Assembly: GCA_019321725.1 (NCBI GenBank)
Contig: CM033119.1
Coordinates: 744,001 to 808,000, forward strand
DNA from: Paulownia fortunei
Taxonomy: Eukaryota > Streptophyta > Magnoliopsida > Lamiales > Paulowniaceae
Length of the DNA: 64,000 nucleotides
Reading direction: 5' to 3'
The notes under the pieces were generated by a model, which saw nothing but the letters and a program-made list of their open reading frames with translations, had not been told where the DNA came from and did not search any database. This document shows, piece by piece, positions 23,601 through 37,371 of this stretch; within the stretch, counting starts at the first letter, position 1, and each line of letters opens with the position of its first letter. The position numbers and the translations under genes are program-made.

Positions 23601-26600
23601 GGTTACATCTAGAATACAAATTTGGTATCACATAGAATACAAGTACCAAAATTAGGATGCTTTTGGCAAGAAACTAATTACAACTATAACAATGGGCAAT
23701 GTCAAATCCTCATACCCTTCAAATTACTTCCTCCAATCTCCTATTAAATCCAGACAAAGAGAGGTAATAATTGAAACATCAAAATGATTGAATAACTTAT
23801 TATTTAATATCTAAAATTATGATAATGTAAAAATATCCAAATAAGCACAATAACTTTATTGTTAGAAATTTAAATTTTTTAACTATTAAATCCTTCAATT
23901 CAAACACATTCAGATATAATAAATTCAAGAAAAATTTAAATATGATATGGAAGAAGAAATACTCAAAAGAAAGTTGGTAGTTGGAAAAATAATCTTATAA
24001 AAACAATATAAATATAGCTCATAAATTTAAATAATAAAAAGGTAGGGTTCACACTCACATGCTCCCACCAAACCAATCTACTTTGCGGCGTTGTTAAGCT
24101 CTCTACCATGTGCCAATTATTGCCCTTTGTCACATTTTTTTTCCTCATTTTTCTTTAGTCAAAATTCCTTTCTTTTTCGTAGCCTTTTTGAATTCCAACT
24201 AATCTCATAAATTGGTAAAATTATGTCTCATTTGGTGTGTCTTATGTTAGTATCTAGGATTTGATTTGATTTGATTTTGATAAAAAGTTTATTCTTATCC
24301 ACTTGGCATTTTCTTATCTTTTTTCTCCTTTTCGGATAAGATCTCATTGAAGATATGAAAATTTTATTATCAAATATATATTAATATTGAAATATAATTT
24401 TATTTATTAATTTATATTTTATTTATTTTTAGAATTATTATTGAATTTTAAAATTAAATTAAATATTTAATTGATAGAAGAAATTAAATATTATTATCTA
24501 TCAAATTATGAAATTTTGATAATAAATATCGTACATTGCATATTATGAAAGTAAATATATATTTTGATAATTTAAATCACATTTTGTTATTAAGACCTAA
24601 TCAAATCATCTCATGTCATCAAATAAAAAAGGCAAGAGCTCTCCTCTTATAAGAATACATAGATGTCATCTGAAAAGAGTTAAAAACAAATTGAGAAGAA
24701 AAAGTTGTCCAAACAAGAAATGTGGTTAATAAAGTTTCCTCAACCAAACTCTATCAAATTTAAGGAATTTTACGGTGTTCAATGCAAAAATTAGGGCATT
24801 AGTTACAAAGCTCGTCAAACATAATTTTTAATTCGAAATTAAGGTGTTAAACTTTTAAATTAATATTATCGAAATATAAATTAAATTTGGAGAAGATCCA
24901 ATCATCAATTCACTTTCAAAACTTCAAATACCAAAAATTCTTATTTTTTTGAAAAGAAGAATTAGATGATCAAAAAGAGATTACACCTGCATATAAATTT
25001 TAATTTATACTATTTTTTTTATTTTGTAATTATTATGGACAATGAGATTTTGTGGTACACCCATCTCCTAAACCATGTAGAGGACAAAATTGTAAATTAA
25101 TATAAGCTGAAATTCAACAAAATAACATGGTGAGGTGAATCTCTTTGTTTGAAGCTTTTACTAGTTAATTAATTTTTTATGTTTCCTAAAATAAGATTAT
25201 ATTTGCTAAATAATTTTTTTATTTTTAAAAAATATCCTCACTTTTTTAAGTAACGATATTATAATATATCACTGTTATCAGATCCGTAGTCTTCTTATAA
25301 TTAAACTAAAAAACGATTTGATAAAAAATAAAGTAATAGGTTTACCCATCTTATAACTTCTATAACTTGTAATCGTAGTTGTAGTTGTACTTGATGAGTT
25401 AGCGAAACTACTCCTTTATAGGTACGAGCTTTCTAAATTTATTCAAAACTTATTTTTCTTATACTATTATGATCATATTTTTTTTTTAGAGTATCGATTA
25501 GGATTCACTTCCCGGATAGATAAGAACAGCTTATCTTGCTACTTTTAGAGTAACAACATAATAATACATAAAATTTTATTTTTTAATTTTAATCTAAAAC
25601 TCTGTATTAAATTATAATAGAGCCATAAAATTAAAAAAAGTATTAAATTGAAATGGAGAGTGTATCATTTGTTAATCCGTGTCCATTACATCATCTTACT
25701 TGCCGTCAATATATGGACGGCACTTGTAAGAAGAGAAGCATCATGTAACACAATCATTTGTTTATTTTAATGACTCTGATTAACAGAATCATGTCACTAA
25801 TTAATCATACTATAATTTAATATTATATATAAATATATGTCTTTTTCAGTTAAAAAAAAATAGGCACTTGATCACGAGACGTCTCATCGCCAATCTAACC
25901 AATAGAATCCTCTTGAATGTAGTAGTGTGAACAACCTGAAAATTTGGCTTAAAAGATGAACACAAGATCACCATAGGCTATCTCAATATAGAATTACAAA
26001 ACCATGTTCACACTTAGTGTTCTAGCTAACTCAAATTAAATTCATTTTAACGAGCTTACAACATGGACTAAATATTATTAATTCATTTTACATGTGAAAA
26101 TAAAAAACTATTTAAATCTATTACTTGAAGCAGCGATTTCCAACATATTATTATTTGTTTTTATTTTTGAAAAAAAAAATAATATAGCCATCGATTTTAT
26201 ATATCTATTAATGATGTTAAGAATTACGAAAGATATAATTATATAGATATAAAATTTAATAAATTCCTCTGTGATTATGCTCGTACAAATATTTTTTTTA
26301 TTTTTTATTTTTTTCTCTAAACCAAACAAAGAAATATATGTAGAGACAAATTGTAACACGTAAAAATGAGTGTAATAAAAAGAAAGGGACCTGAAAAGAT
26401 GGGTGGTGGTTGGTGGTTGGTGGTTGGTGGGGATGGTGACGAATGACGATGGATACAGCAACCACAGTATCTCTTTTTCTTTTCTCATCAATTTCTTTCT
26501 GGGGCCTACCTGCTTTGTGTATTATTTTTACCCCATTCGATGATTTGCACGTCACTATTTATTTCTTTTATCATACTTTAATTTACTTGGCTTAGAATAG

Positions 26601-26739
26601 TAAATAAAAGTTGAAAAATAAATTTTTTATTTAATTTTACAATTTACATTTTGGTCCCTAAAATTAGAGTTTAAATACCAATCAAATTATTTGATACTAG
26701 ACTTAAAATTAATATCTAAAAATTCGTTTGGGGATGATT

Positions 26740-27006
26740 TGTTAAATATAAAGAACCAAGTTTGAACACATTTATTTGTTCGGTAAAATTTGAAACTCGA
26801 CTCGATAAGTTGAAAAATAAAAAAATATGTATAAATAGATCAAGTTACTCGAGTTGTAATGGTGTCCAACTTGATTAAAATTCGTTTAAATTTAATTAGA
26901 TTAACAATCAAACTAAATTTAAGCTTAATTTTTAAAATTCAATAACAATTCAAACAAATTTGAATAGTAACGTATTTGATTATATTTATTTTATTTACAC
27001 CCCTAC
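26740..27006. mobile_element. Degraded hAT-like nonautonomous element end
   Basis: The block ends in TTTACACCCCTA, the complement of the TAGGGGTGT start typical of many plant hAT-derived MITEs. It is preceded by repeated 'ctcgactcga/actcgagtt' and 'aaatttaa' phrases as in that repeat class. I could not find the matching left end or a target duplication, so it is probably truncated. Confidence 0.35.
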
Positions 27007-28476
27007 ATAAGATTAGTAGTTGAGAATTAACGATGTTAAACTATTACTCGAAATAAGAAGATATTTTTGGGGAAAAGAAACCTTATTTTAGGATATATTT
27101 TTTAAAGAAAGAGGAATGATAAATTTGCGATGGATGGTGTATTAGTGAGGTTTGAATTAAAATTTATTAGTCTTGGATTAGAATTCGTTTTGAAAGTATA
27201 CATATATGAACATATACTTGGAATTCATAAAACCTAGGAGTAGTAATTCTAATTTTTGCTTTGAATTGACCTAAAATGGAAACAAAATGAAAGATTACGG
27301 AGTAGGTGAATTTGGACCCTTCAAATACTTAGAATAAGTAATGAGCAAATGAGAGTTCATGTAAGTTCCCTTCAACTTACCAAGAGAAAGTTGACAAATA
27401 CTTTGATGAGTTTGGTAAAATATTTGGAAAAATTAATTTTGAGGTATTAAATTTTTTGGAAATTTACTTTTGATGGTATTTTGGCTTCAATTTCAATAGT
27501 TAATTAATTTTTTTTTAAATAAAAAGTGATTTACCAACCTTTTTTAGCTCATTGTGCCAAAATGTTAACTTTATCGTAGATGAAAAGATTAAATTATCCT
27601 TCTAATTACCTTTCCTGTTCATATCAATCAACATTTATAGATATTGTAGTCGTTGAGTACATATATTTTATATCAAATATTTTGTCAAATAAAAAAATAA
27701 AATTCTTGACATAAAATGTGGATGCATATAGGATGTGATTGAAAATATTAGGCATTAGTAAAATAATCCAATGAACCCCAGTCATATGTGATCATGATGA
27801 TCCAAATGACATAAAATAGAAGTGGATGTGGATATTTCTTCTAGAAGGTCATGTAAGAACCCACGTTACTCATACCTAAGAGTTTGGCAGTTTTTGGCTT
27901 CCTCAGATAGTGCAAATACTAAACCCACCAAACCTTCTAGATGGTGCTTTGTCTTCTCAGTTTGGAGCCTTTCTAACATAATATGCAATTGTAATGATAC
28001 TTTTTTGTTCCTTCATTGTGTGTATTTTTATTGCTCATTAGATAATAATAATAATCATCTAAAAGGCCAAAAACATGGGAGTGTGACCTTTATGGGCATT
28101 AAATTTATGCTTATAGATGGAAACAAACATGTGTATATACAGTATATAAAAAATAAATACATATAACATTTTGAAGGGTCGAAAATAAAGAAATGAGTTA
28201 TTTATACCGATCATTCTTTTCACGACTAAATCCAATCTCCTTGTCCTTGTGGAAAGGAAAGAGAATTTCACACTTTTTCTTTTGGGAATGGAGGGTTAAG
28301 AAAATCCTATTAATTACAATTGTTTTTAGACTTAAAAAAAAAAATAAAAAATGGCTATGATCCCCCATCACCCAAAAACGAAGGGCGTGATTTCATAATT
28401 CTTGATATGTGAAAATGATTTTAAGATGTTTTGTTTTCTTTTCTCATCGAGGCCAAACTTAAAAAAAAAAAAAAAT

Positions 28477-28492
28477 ACACACACACATTTAA

Positions 28493-28530
<38 letters not shown>
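28477..28530. repeat. Palindromic (AC)n-(AT)n-(GT)n microsatellite
   Basis: An AC run (28477-28487), an AT-rich core with about ten AT units, and a GT run (28516-28530) form an almost perfect 54-bp palindrome able to extrude as a hairpin or cruciform. It is flanked by poly-A on the left. Confidence 0.9.
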
Positions 28531-29750
28531 AATGCATCCAGAATGGAGGGATGATTTTCAGACCTTCAATAGGAAACAGCTATTAAATTTTTTGTCAAAC
28601 TTTGTTTTTCATCAGTAAAAAAATTTGACGTCTGGTAATCCAGCAGCCACACCGAAATTTCAAAACGCTATAAAGAAGAACGTAATTTCTAATGAGTTCA
28701 ACAAAACCAAAGTCATGGTCTGTGGCACTCCTTCTGTCCTCACTGTTAATAGTAATTAGTGGCAACTTTATACAACAATTTTTTTATTTTTATTGAGTTG
28801 TCAATATATGTGTTATTACTAATTTATTTTTTTTATTAATTATTAATAGTAATAAGTTTTACATAATTTTTGGGACTATTAACATTGTGAATATCATTAT
28901 TGTTATAATTAGTGATAACTTTGATATTTAATATTATCACTTAATTTTTTATCACTAATATTCTCTTTTATTTTTTAGTGCTTAGTAAATATTATGCTCT
29001 TGTTTGTCTTCAACTTTTCACCTTTTGTGAGTCGATGAAGTCTAATTCAAACAGCAATGTCTTAAGGCTCGACAAATAAGAATTTTTAGATATAACTATA
29101 TATTTAATAATTTGACTAAAATACTTCTATACTTTTTTGACTTGGAAAATGCTATTTTTGGTCATCAATACTTCTCTAACGATGTTACTAGTATATAATA
29201 AACAAAGTTGACAAAATTTAATTTGCTACAAGGGGAAGAGGCCCCAAATTCAATAAGAAAGATTAGGGTGTATATAGTGGCCCATAACAATGGACTTTTG
29301 GACCAAGAAACATATTAGCAAAAATTGTGTTCTTCATTACTTGGATGAATTAGACATCTAAACCCTTGACTTTGCAATATAGACTTTATAAGAAGTAAAT
29401 TTTTAAGTCAATTTCATGCATAGACTTTTCTTAAATAAATGGAAAATTGTGACCACTATGTAAATGTAGATCACTTAATAATTTTTAACATTGTTTCGAC
29501 CTTTTTTTTGTTTATCCTTTTAGTAAAATTGCAAAAAAGATTACAAAAAAAAAAAAAAAAAAAAGAAGAAGAAAGAAAGGCTTCCTCTGGCCCATCTTCT
29601 TAGTGATCAATTTAGCCTCATGCATGCATGTTCTTAAAATCTCAAAATATATTTTTAAGCTTTCAAAAACACATATTTTATCGACATTTCATGAGGGACA
29701 TGATTCGTAGATCATAAATCGTCGGGAGCAAAAGGTTTTTCTCTTCTTCT

Positions 29751-29794
29751 TCTTTTTTTTTTTTTTTTTTTTTGTGGGGTGGGGGGTGGGGAGC
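29751..29794 (+). repeat. Poly-T run followed by G-rich tract
   Basis: About 22 T are followed by GTGGGGTGGGGGGTGGGG. The G-rich part is a weak quadruplex candidate because the middle run of six G has no internal loop. It may be the A-rich end of a decayed retroelement in antisense, but no element body is recognisable. Confidence 0.5.
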
Positions 29795-31554
29795 GTAATT
29801 AATCTTTTTCTCTTTTTAATAACATTGTTTGAAAATGGGTTTATCAATTTTAGCATGATCCTATTCCAAAATCAAATATAACTAGCTAGCTTTATGCCTA
29901 TCTTTTGGTTTTAATTGCAATGCATTGTCCAACTTAGAACGGGCTCCAGAAGGCCCAAAACACGTTCAGCCCATTTCTCGTCGATTCTGAAATTATTGTG
30001 GGTCCATTAGGCCCGATAATAATGTGGCTTACGAGAAGTTTACAAATAACTGCTCTTTTGTCTTCATTTTGTTAATCATAAAAAATATAGCAAAACAAAA
30101 CAAAATAGATTAAAATATACTATAAAATTGAAATTATTTATTATTTTATTCAATTAGTTGTTGAAAAGTACTATAATAAGTCCAATCTTGAACTAGTCGA
30201 CGCATAAAAAGATAAAAATATTATTAATAATATTAAATTTTATAAGTGTAGCCTTTTCGACCAAATTATTAATTTTTTGATGAGTTATAATACATATTTA
30301 AGTGAGGACAAATTGTGTTTATGATAAGGTGACAGGTAGGGTAAGCAAACCCTTTGAATTAGAGTGTCACCTTAAAGGTGGAATGATATTACAAGATCCA
30401 CGTGAAAATAATTAATCAATGGATTTTATGTCTTGTGAATGGTTGATCCGAGCAATGCATTAATCAATGTTTTTTTTTTTTTTCAATTTTTTTGCTTCCT
30501 TATGTAGTGGGGATATATTTATTTGACTAGGCCCATGATGCTTTTTCAATAAATTGTTCGTTTCTAAGTTTTTGAGATTATTAAACAATTATGAATTACT
30601 ATGATAGTATATACAATAAACCATTATATAATAAACTTAATTTATAATTTTGAGTTTACTATAGTCAATACATCAAAATAAAAATAAAAATAATGAGAAT
30701 TATTAAAAATACTAGTGACATCTCTTTGGAAATATTCTCGACATCAAGTAATATGTATTAGGGTTGTATGTACGACTTATTTAGATTATGTATAAACCGA
30801 CATCAAATTAAAATTATGTATAAACCGACATCAAATTATAAGTCAATTAAAATCATCATTTAGATCAAGAAAGCTCTTTTTTTTTTTGGAAGACGTTTGT
30901 ACAATTTCTGAAGGGGTTTTAATTGATCAAAAATAAGAATTTACTTTTATTCAACTCCTATATGTCTATACCCTTGGGCATCTAGAGGAGCAAAAGGAGG
31001 AATACATCCCCCTCTCCCGGCGGGCTTGCGTCTGGTTGGCTACTTGATTAAGCAACAACTTACTTTGATAGTATCAATATATAATCAATATTTAAACATA
31101 AATCAAGAAGTTATTTTGTGTTAGAAAATAGTTATATGTAGTTTTTCAATGATGTAGAGCTCAAATAACACCCTAAATAATATAGTAGTTTAATAAGTAA
31201 AATTCACACAAATTAGTAAGTTATTGAACTATTGGCATGTGGAAGAAGACATCTTTAAACATTTTAGTGTTATATGTTGGGAATGGTTATGAAAAATGGC
31301 CCACAAATCGACAACGAAGCGAAAGCAATTACATTGAAAGTATCTAACATAACTCTTATACGAACATGCATGGTATTTAAAACTTTTAAAAATTAAATAA
31401 GCAAATTAATTCACAACTAAATAATTAAATGTGAAAAGTGAGAAAAAAAATCATATGTTAATTAGATGAGTTCATAAGCCCTTACATCAAAAAAATCATG
31501 AAGAACTTATCCAAATCCAATCAAAGAATTCTTTAAACTCTTAAGGTTACATTT

Positions 31555-31775
31555 GGATGCAAGAATTTGAATTTGAGATAATGATTTCCAATAACTTATT
31601 TTAAGATAGATTTGAAATCCATCACAATGATTTTAAAAATAATTCAAAATAAGAGTTTAACTATTTGAAATCCATTAAATCATAAGATTATCTAAATAAA
31701 TTCAATGAATTTATTATTATAAATTTAAAATTTTTAAATTCAAATTTATCAATTCAAATAAAGACTAAGATCTTT
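31555..31775. mobile_element. Possible small MITE remnant
   Basis: The left part (CATTTGGATGCAAGAATTTG) and the complement of the right part (CTTTATTTGAATTGATAAATTTG) resemble each other imperfectly as inverted ends. The interior is rich in 'TTTGAAATCCAT' and 'ATTCAAAT' phrases typical of plant MITEs that start near 'TTTGGATG'. No clear target duplication was found. Confidence 0.35.
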
Positions 31776-34234
31776 TTTACGATGATATTGAAACTGAAGA
31801 TTGTGGGTTCCCAAAATGTTTTTAACTTAGAAGATTTCTCTAAGAAATTCCTCTTTTGTGGAGTTCTTAGTTCTCTTGCCTTTCTCGAAAGAGAGAATTT
31901 ATTAGAAACTTTCTAATCGATATATTAAAATATTATTAAACCTTTTATTTATATTACAAAGAGGGAAGGATTTCTTAAATTTCCGACGTGGAAGAAAAAT
32001 TCTAAAGGTATAAACCACTTATGATTAATCATATTTTATAAATAAAATATTTTACTCATAAAATTGTGCCTTATCACTGAATTTTAGACCAAAATTGCTC
32101 ACATTATATAACTTAATTAGCATCCTAATTGCTGAATAATTCTATTTTCTTGCATGTTCACATTTCTAAATCTACCCCAAAAGAGAAAAAAAAAGAAGAG
32201 AGCACTATACTAATTAAGTTAAAGTGACTTATAGTTACCAATATACACACAGACATTACATAGTTGGACATCAATTTTGATGTGAAATGAGATGTCATAA
32301 TCTTTTCCCTTAAAGCCCTTTCATTCTTTTCAACATTGAGGCATAGATAGACACCAAATCAATCAATTTATTATTTGGAATCTAGTCTCATAGAGTCTAG
32401 AGGTTTCTCTTCTATATATTTTTTTGGTTTACCACTTTACTCTTGCTAATCTCTTGATTAAGTAATAGTCCAGACAATATCTTCAATTAAAATCCACTCA
32501 TTAGACATAAAAGGACAAGGGTTCTTGGCACTAGCCATAGCAACCTAGTAACTTAAAATTCTTGGATGAATCGATTACGACAAATCTAATTAATTAAAAA
32601 TTATTAAATCAGAAGAATAGATGGTCAAAAGTAAATTGAGTGCGGTTTAATGTAGAATCTCCCCTCCCCTTGTAACACTTAATATGCTTAATTAGTGGTG
32701 AATCTATTCTTATCATTTCATAATCATTCAGGACATAGGTAATGTCAGAGTAAGATAAGATAATATGAGGTATGAATTCTATAAACTCCTTTTGACACTT
32801 CAAGAAAAAGTAATATTAAGTGAGAATGTGAAAACTGTTAGTAATTAATAATATATATTAAGTGAAAAATGATAATAACTATTATTTTACTTCAATTATA
32901 GTTCTTATAAGTTTAATAATAATATTAATTAGTATTTAAGTTTTTATTATTAATAATTAATGATAAATATATAATATTTAAATTATTATTATTGATAATT
33001 AGTAATACGTGACTTATAATAAAATTTTGATTGGCACTATACATGCATTATTAATTATCAACAGTAATAATTTAAATATAATTATTGTCATTATTAAATT
33101 TTTTAAAATTATTATTATGATGAAACAAAAAATCTTGCCGCTTAATATATACAATGTGTAACAACTATCATATGATTATTTAATATCTTGTCAATAATAT
33201 TATTTTTTCTTGTAGCGTAACCTCAATGCCGAATTATTCATACAAATTCATGTACAATCTTTGTCCACAGTTAATGTTCAGTGTTCTTGATTAGCCATTT
33301 AACCATCTTTTTAATTGTAGCATCAAATAATTTATTCCATATATTTTAATAATATCAAACAATATAAAAAAAAATAATGTCTCTTATCTCTTCGAAGAAA
33401 TAAATAAAACATTAGATATGTGTTACTTCTTTAACTAATAATGCACATAAAACAAATATAAAAAGGCAAACAAAGACCGTTGTTGATACACTCCAACTAG
33501 CAACTTTCCCCCTCTTGACACACATGCAATTAGATTTTTGTTTTCTGAAAAAGCAATGATGCTAAAGTTTGATTTCCTTTTAAACCCAATACAACACACC
33601 ATCACCAAAAAATCAAAGGTTTTTTTGTTTTTTACTCAAATTAAAGAAGATAAAAAGGGAGAAAATTATTGAAAATCCCATAAATTAAATTTTTATATCC
33701 GAAAATCACATGAAATTGTTTTTCAGTTAACAATAACCCATTTCATCAAATTTTCATTCCAAGAAACTCAACCATTAACTTTTATCTTATTTTTGAACGA
33801 AATTATCCATGAACAAGATGCATTAAGAAATTTTTTATTTACTGTTATTCAATTTTAAGATTAGCTTTCTTTTAACTGTATTTATTTATTTGTAATAAAA
33901 GTTTTTACAATATTTAATTTGTGAACTTTAAAAAATTTTAATCTTTTTGTTTGGTTATCCAAAAAATTCAAGAACATATATATTTTTCTTAAAAAAATTA
34001 ATTTATTAAAATTAAAATCGTTATTGATACAAATCAGTTTGACCAATCTAAAGAAGAATTCTACTAACTCATAATCTAAGGAGTAAATGATAACTTTAGC
34101 CAAAAAAATTAACTGTTGGATTGTTTTGGAATGAAAAGTTGATTATAAATGAGTTTTTTTTTTTTTTCAATTGAAAAATATTTAAAAAATTATTTTATAG
34201 AGTTCTTAACCAGTAATATATAACATTGCTACTT

Positions 34235-34242
34235 CTATAAAT
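34235..34242 (+). promoter_or_regulatory. TATA box of the GA20ox gene
   Basis: TATAAATA stands 58 bp before the ATG at 34300, a spacing that implies a short leader. This is a sequence match only. Confidence 0.55.
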
Positions 34243-34299
34243 ACCTCCAAATTAGGTAGGCAGCAGATCACTTGTATCACAACTTTTGTGCCCATCTTC

Positions 34300-36040
34300 A
34301 TGGATTCAAATGCTTCACTCCATGAGCTTTCCTTTCTTGAATTTTCCACTGATTTGATACCACAGAAATTCATCTGGCCCAAAGAAGAAAACCATGTTAC
34401 AAACCAAGAACAAGAACTGAATGAACCTATAGTTGATCTTGAGGGTTTCTTTAATGGCGATAAGGAGGCGACTCGGCAGATAGCCGAGCTCGTTAGATCA
34501 GCTTGTTTGAGCCATGGTTTGTTCCAAGTGATCAATCATGGTGTTGATTTAAAGCTCATAAAAACGGTGCATGATTACGTAAAAGATTTCTTTAAGCTTC
34601 CCATTGATGAAAAAATGAGGGTTCAAAGGCTGCCTGATAGCTTTTGGGGCTATTCATTTGCCCATGCAGATCGTTTTTCTTTGAATTTACCATGGAAGGA
34701 AACTATATCCTGTTTCTTCCATGAAAAGGGCCCTGATTCTGATTCTGAGGCAGCTCTTTTTTTCAAATCAGCTTTTGGGCAAGAATTTGAACAGACAGGG
34801 TAAGGCCATACATCAATCTTTTTTTTTTTTTTTTTAATTTTGGTGCAAGTTTCATACCAAAATTATAGCTATTTTGTGTTTAAAAAGTCTGAGTTCGACG
34901 TATTTGATGTGGGAATAAGATTTTTTATTGCAAATCTAATTACATTTTACGAATTACCGCCACATATAAACTCTGCGTGCTGTGCATGGTGACAGTGCCA
35001 AACGTGCACCTTCATTGTGTGAGAAAGGAACATAAACTTGTGTTGAGTGTTACATAGTATTTTTCCTCTACTTTTCAACCGAACTATGACAAGTGGTCTT
35101 ATTTATAACTATCATTGCGTGGATGTCTTTTTTGGTAGATGGGTTTTTCAAAAGTATTGCGAGGCCATGACAAAATTGTCTCTTACCATAGTTGAAATCT
35201 TGGGGATGAGTTTGGGGGTGGATCAATCTCACTTTAAAGAGTTTTTCCAAGGTGGTAGCTCCATAATGAGAGGCAACTTCTATCCCCCATGCCAAGAACC
35301 AGGTCTAGTCCTCGGCACTGGACCTCACTGTGATCCAACTGCTTTGACAATCCTTCATCAAGATCAAGTTGGAGGTCTCCAAGTTCTTGCCGACCACAAA
35401 TGGAAGTCTGTGAGGCCAAGATATGGTGCCTTAGTCATCAATCTTGGTGATATTTTTGCTGTAAGTCTCATTTTTCTTACAAAAAGTTTAGCCTAGCTAC
35501 TAGAGACACAGATATTTAATATTTTAAGTCTCTTCGAAATAAAAGTTACAAGAAGATGTGTAACAAGTAATTGGATAACAATATTCTTTCAAGAAATAAA
35601 AAACATCCATTGACATGATCTCTACTTATTCATGATTTTTTTCAAGAAAAAGCCCTGTCAATATATCTATATATATATATATATATATATGCAATCCATT
35701 CTAAATAAGCTGCATGCACTGGTTATTGATTTATCAGTCAATTTTTTATTTTTTATTTTTGGATCTGTTGCAGGCATTATCAAATGGAGTGTACAAGAGC
35801 TGCCCACATAGGGCAGTGGTGAATAACTCCATGGAGAGGGTTTCATTGGTATTTTTCTTGTGCCCTGGAGAAGACAAAGTAATTGTACCTCCAAAAAATC
35901 TTGTTAGCTCAGAGAGGGTAAGGGAGTACCCTGATTTCACATGGTCAGAATTGCTTCAATTCACACAAAAACATTACAGGGTTGATGTTGCTACCCTACA
36001 CAATTTCACTAGATGGCTCATCTCCCACCAAACTACCTAG
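34300..36040 (+). CDS. GA20ox: Gibberellin 20-oxidase (2-oxoglutarate/Fe(II) dioxygenase)
   Basis: Exons 34300-34799, 35139-35460 and 35774-36040 give 362 residues, close to the usual family length. GA20ox oxidises carbon 20 of GA12/GA53 in steps to GA9/GA20 in the cytosol, the main regulated step of gibberellin synthesis. Visible hallmarks are LPWKET (130-135), NFYPPCQEP (variant of NYYPPCQKP), Fe(II) ligands H230 and D232 in GPHCDPTALTILHQD and H286 in CPHRAVVN, and the 2-oxoglutarate Arg-x-Ser (R296, S298). The start is the ATG in MDSNASLHEL; the preceding in-frame triplets contain no better ATG. Odd points are CPHRAVVN where most members have CLHRAVVN, and DIFALSN-like (exon junction A|ALSNG) where DTFMALSNG is usual. 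Nothing looks broken. Confidence 0.93.
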
Positions 36041-36138
36041 CTAGATAGCTAGCTAGCTAGGTCTAGTCACCTTTTACCATATTTTATATTCTCCTGCAAT
36101 AATTATTTATGTCGTCAATAGTATCCAATTGTATTGCT

Positions 36139-36170
36139 GGGCAGGAGTGAGGGGGTGGGCGTAGGGGGTG
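36139..36170 (+). promoter_or_regulatory. G-run tract in GA20ox 3' region
   Basis: Four runs of three to five G (GGG, GGGGG, GGG, GGGGG) with loops of about 9, 1 and 4 bases lie about 100 bp after the stop codon, probably in the 3' UTR. The pattern allows an RNA or DNA G-quadruplex. Function is unknown. Confidence 0.5.
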
Positions 36171-37371
36171 GTGTGTTTATATTTATTCTATGATCTGTGT
36201 AAATTGCAATTTGAAGTTTTTACTGATCTCTACTAGCTAATTAATCAGAAACATTTTGTCTTCCATCCTCTTGAGATTTTCCATTTTTTGAACTAGAAAA
36301 ACTTAATTTCTGTATTAGATTTTATAAGTAGGTGTTTGGAATGATTAATTGTGTTTGTACATAAAAAAATGAGTACTAAATAGTTTTCATCAAGCCTATT
36401 ATATCCTAGTCACATATGAATATAAATTGTGAAAAGGTAACAAACAGATTTTCAGATACTATCAACGTAAAAATTTAATGATACGCAATTAATTAATAGA
36501 GGTAATCACAACAATTGAATTCAAAAAAATTGTAGCTAATATATATAATAAATAATTATTAGGGTTACGTAACAATTGTCTTCGAGAAAATAATATAGTC
36601 CGTACCCTCAACATACTAAAATTTATAAAACAAAACCCAGAAATAGTAAATAATGATCCAATTATTAATATTTGCATGACTAAATTAAAGATGGCCTTTC
36701 AAATCAATAAAGTTGATAATCAAAAATATTTTGTCCAGTTATGCATCCATGAATCCCTATAGCCTATCAAATTGGTACACATCGTTGGTAGATTTGTGGG
36801 AGGAGAGACAATCATAATTTTGTCCTAGATAATATTGTCCAACAATATATTCTGCACTAATCAAATCTCTTTATACATGAAAATCTTGGATCTGTCAGCC
36901 CAAAACATGGAAAAAAAAAAAACTGTCAAAAGGTAAATTGATTTGTTTTATATAATTATAGATAGATTGAAATAGGTAAGGAAAATCCAAATACCCATGG
37001 GGACATGATGGCTGTGACAAAATCCAAATGTGATTACACGAGGGGTGTCTTTATATCAATTGCACAAGACAAATAACATGGGAGTGAAGAAAAAATCCAG
37101 GACAGGCCTAAAGCCTTATTCCTTTAATTGTCAGATGGCCAAAATGTACAGACACTTATGCTTATCTTTTGGTATAGCTTGACACCCTATAATGAAAATG
37201 AAAAGAGAAGGAGAAGACGGATTCGAATTCTCTATTTTAATTTAGTGTTTTGTATATATATTAAATATATAAATTATTTTATAAAATATATATTTAGAAT
37301 GAATCATATACATATAGTATATACTGTGTAGTAGAATAAGAGATAAAATATGAAATAAGAATTTAAAATTA

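Larger units (their letters stand above)
19365..34299. other. Gene-free AT-rich block of about 15 kb
   Basis: I find no reading frame with a recognisable family, no tRNA or rRNA, and no intact transposon gene. The content is AT-rich DNA with microsatellites (20647-20684, 28477-28530), homopolymer runs (such as poly-A near 29548 and poly-T near 29751) and degraded repeats. Examples are a hAT-like end (ACACCCCTA) near 26999 and a possible MITE near 31555-31770. The short ORFs, such as 27822-28166, resemble nothing I know. Confidence 0.65.

Noticed and set aside
24240..24660. Possible MITE from GATTTGATTTGATTTG to CAAATCATCTCATG
   Set aside because: Inverted similarity of the ends is too weak and no target duplication was found.
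27822..28166. 114-residue frame in the gene-free block
   Set aside because: No recognisable family, no supporting neighbours, and composition like random spacer.
28477..28530. Hairpin as a microRNA precursor
   Set aside because: The stem is pure dinucleotide repeats; no known mature microRNA sequence or typical arm asymmetry.
30980..31060. GC-richer patch (CCCCCTCTCCCGGCGGGCTTGC) as a possible organelle DNA insertion
   Set aside because: Too short and not recognisable as a specific plastid or mitochondrial gene by eye.
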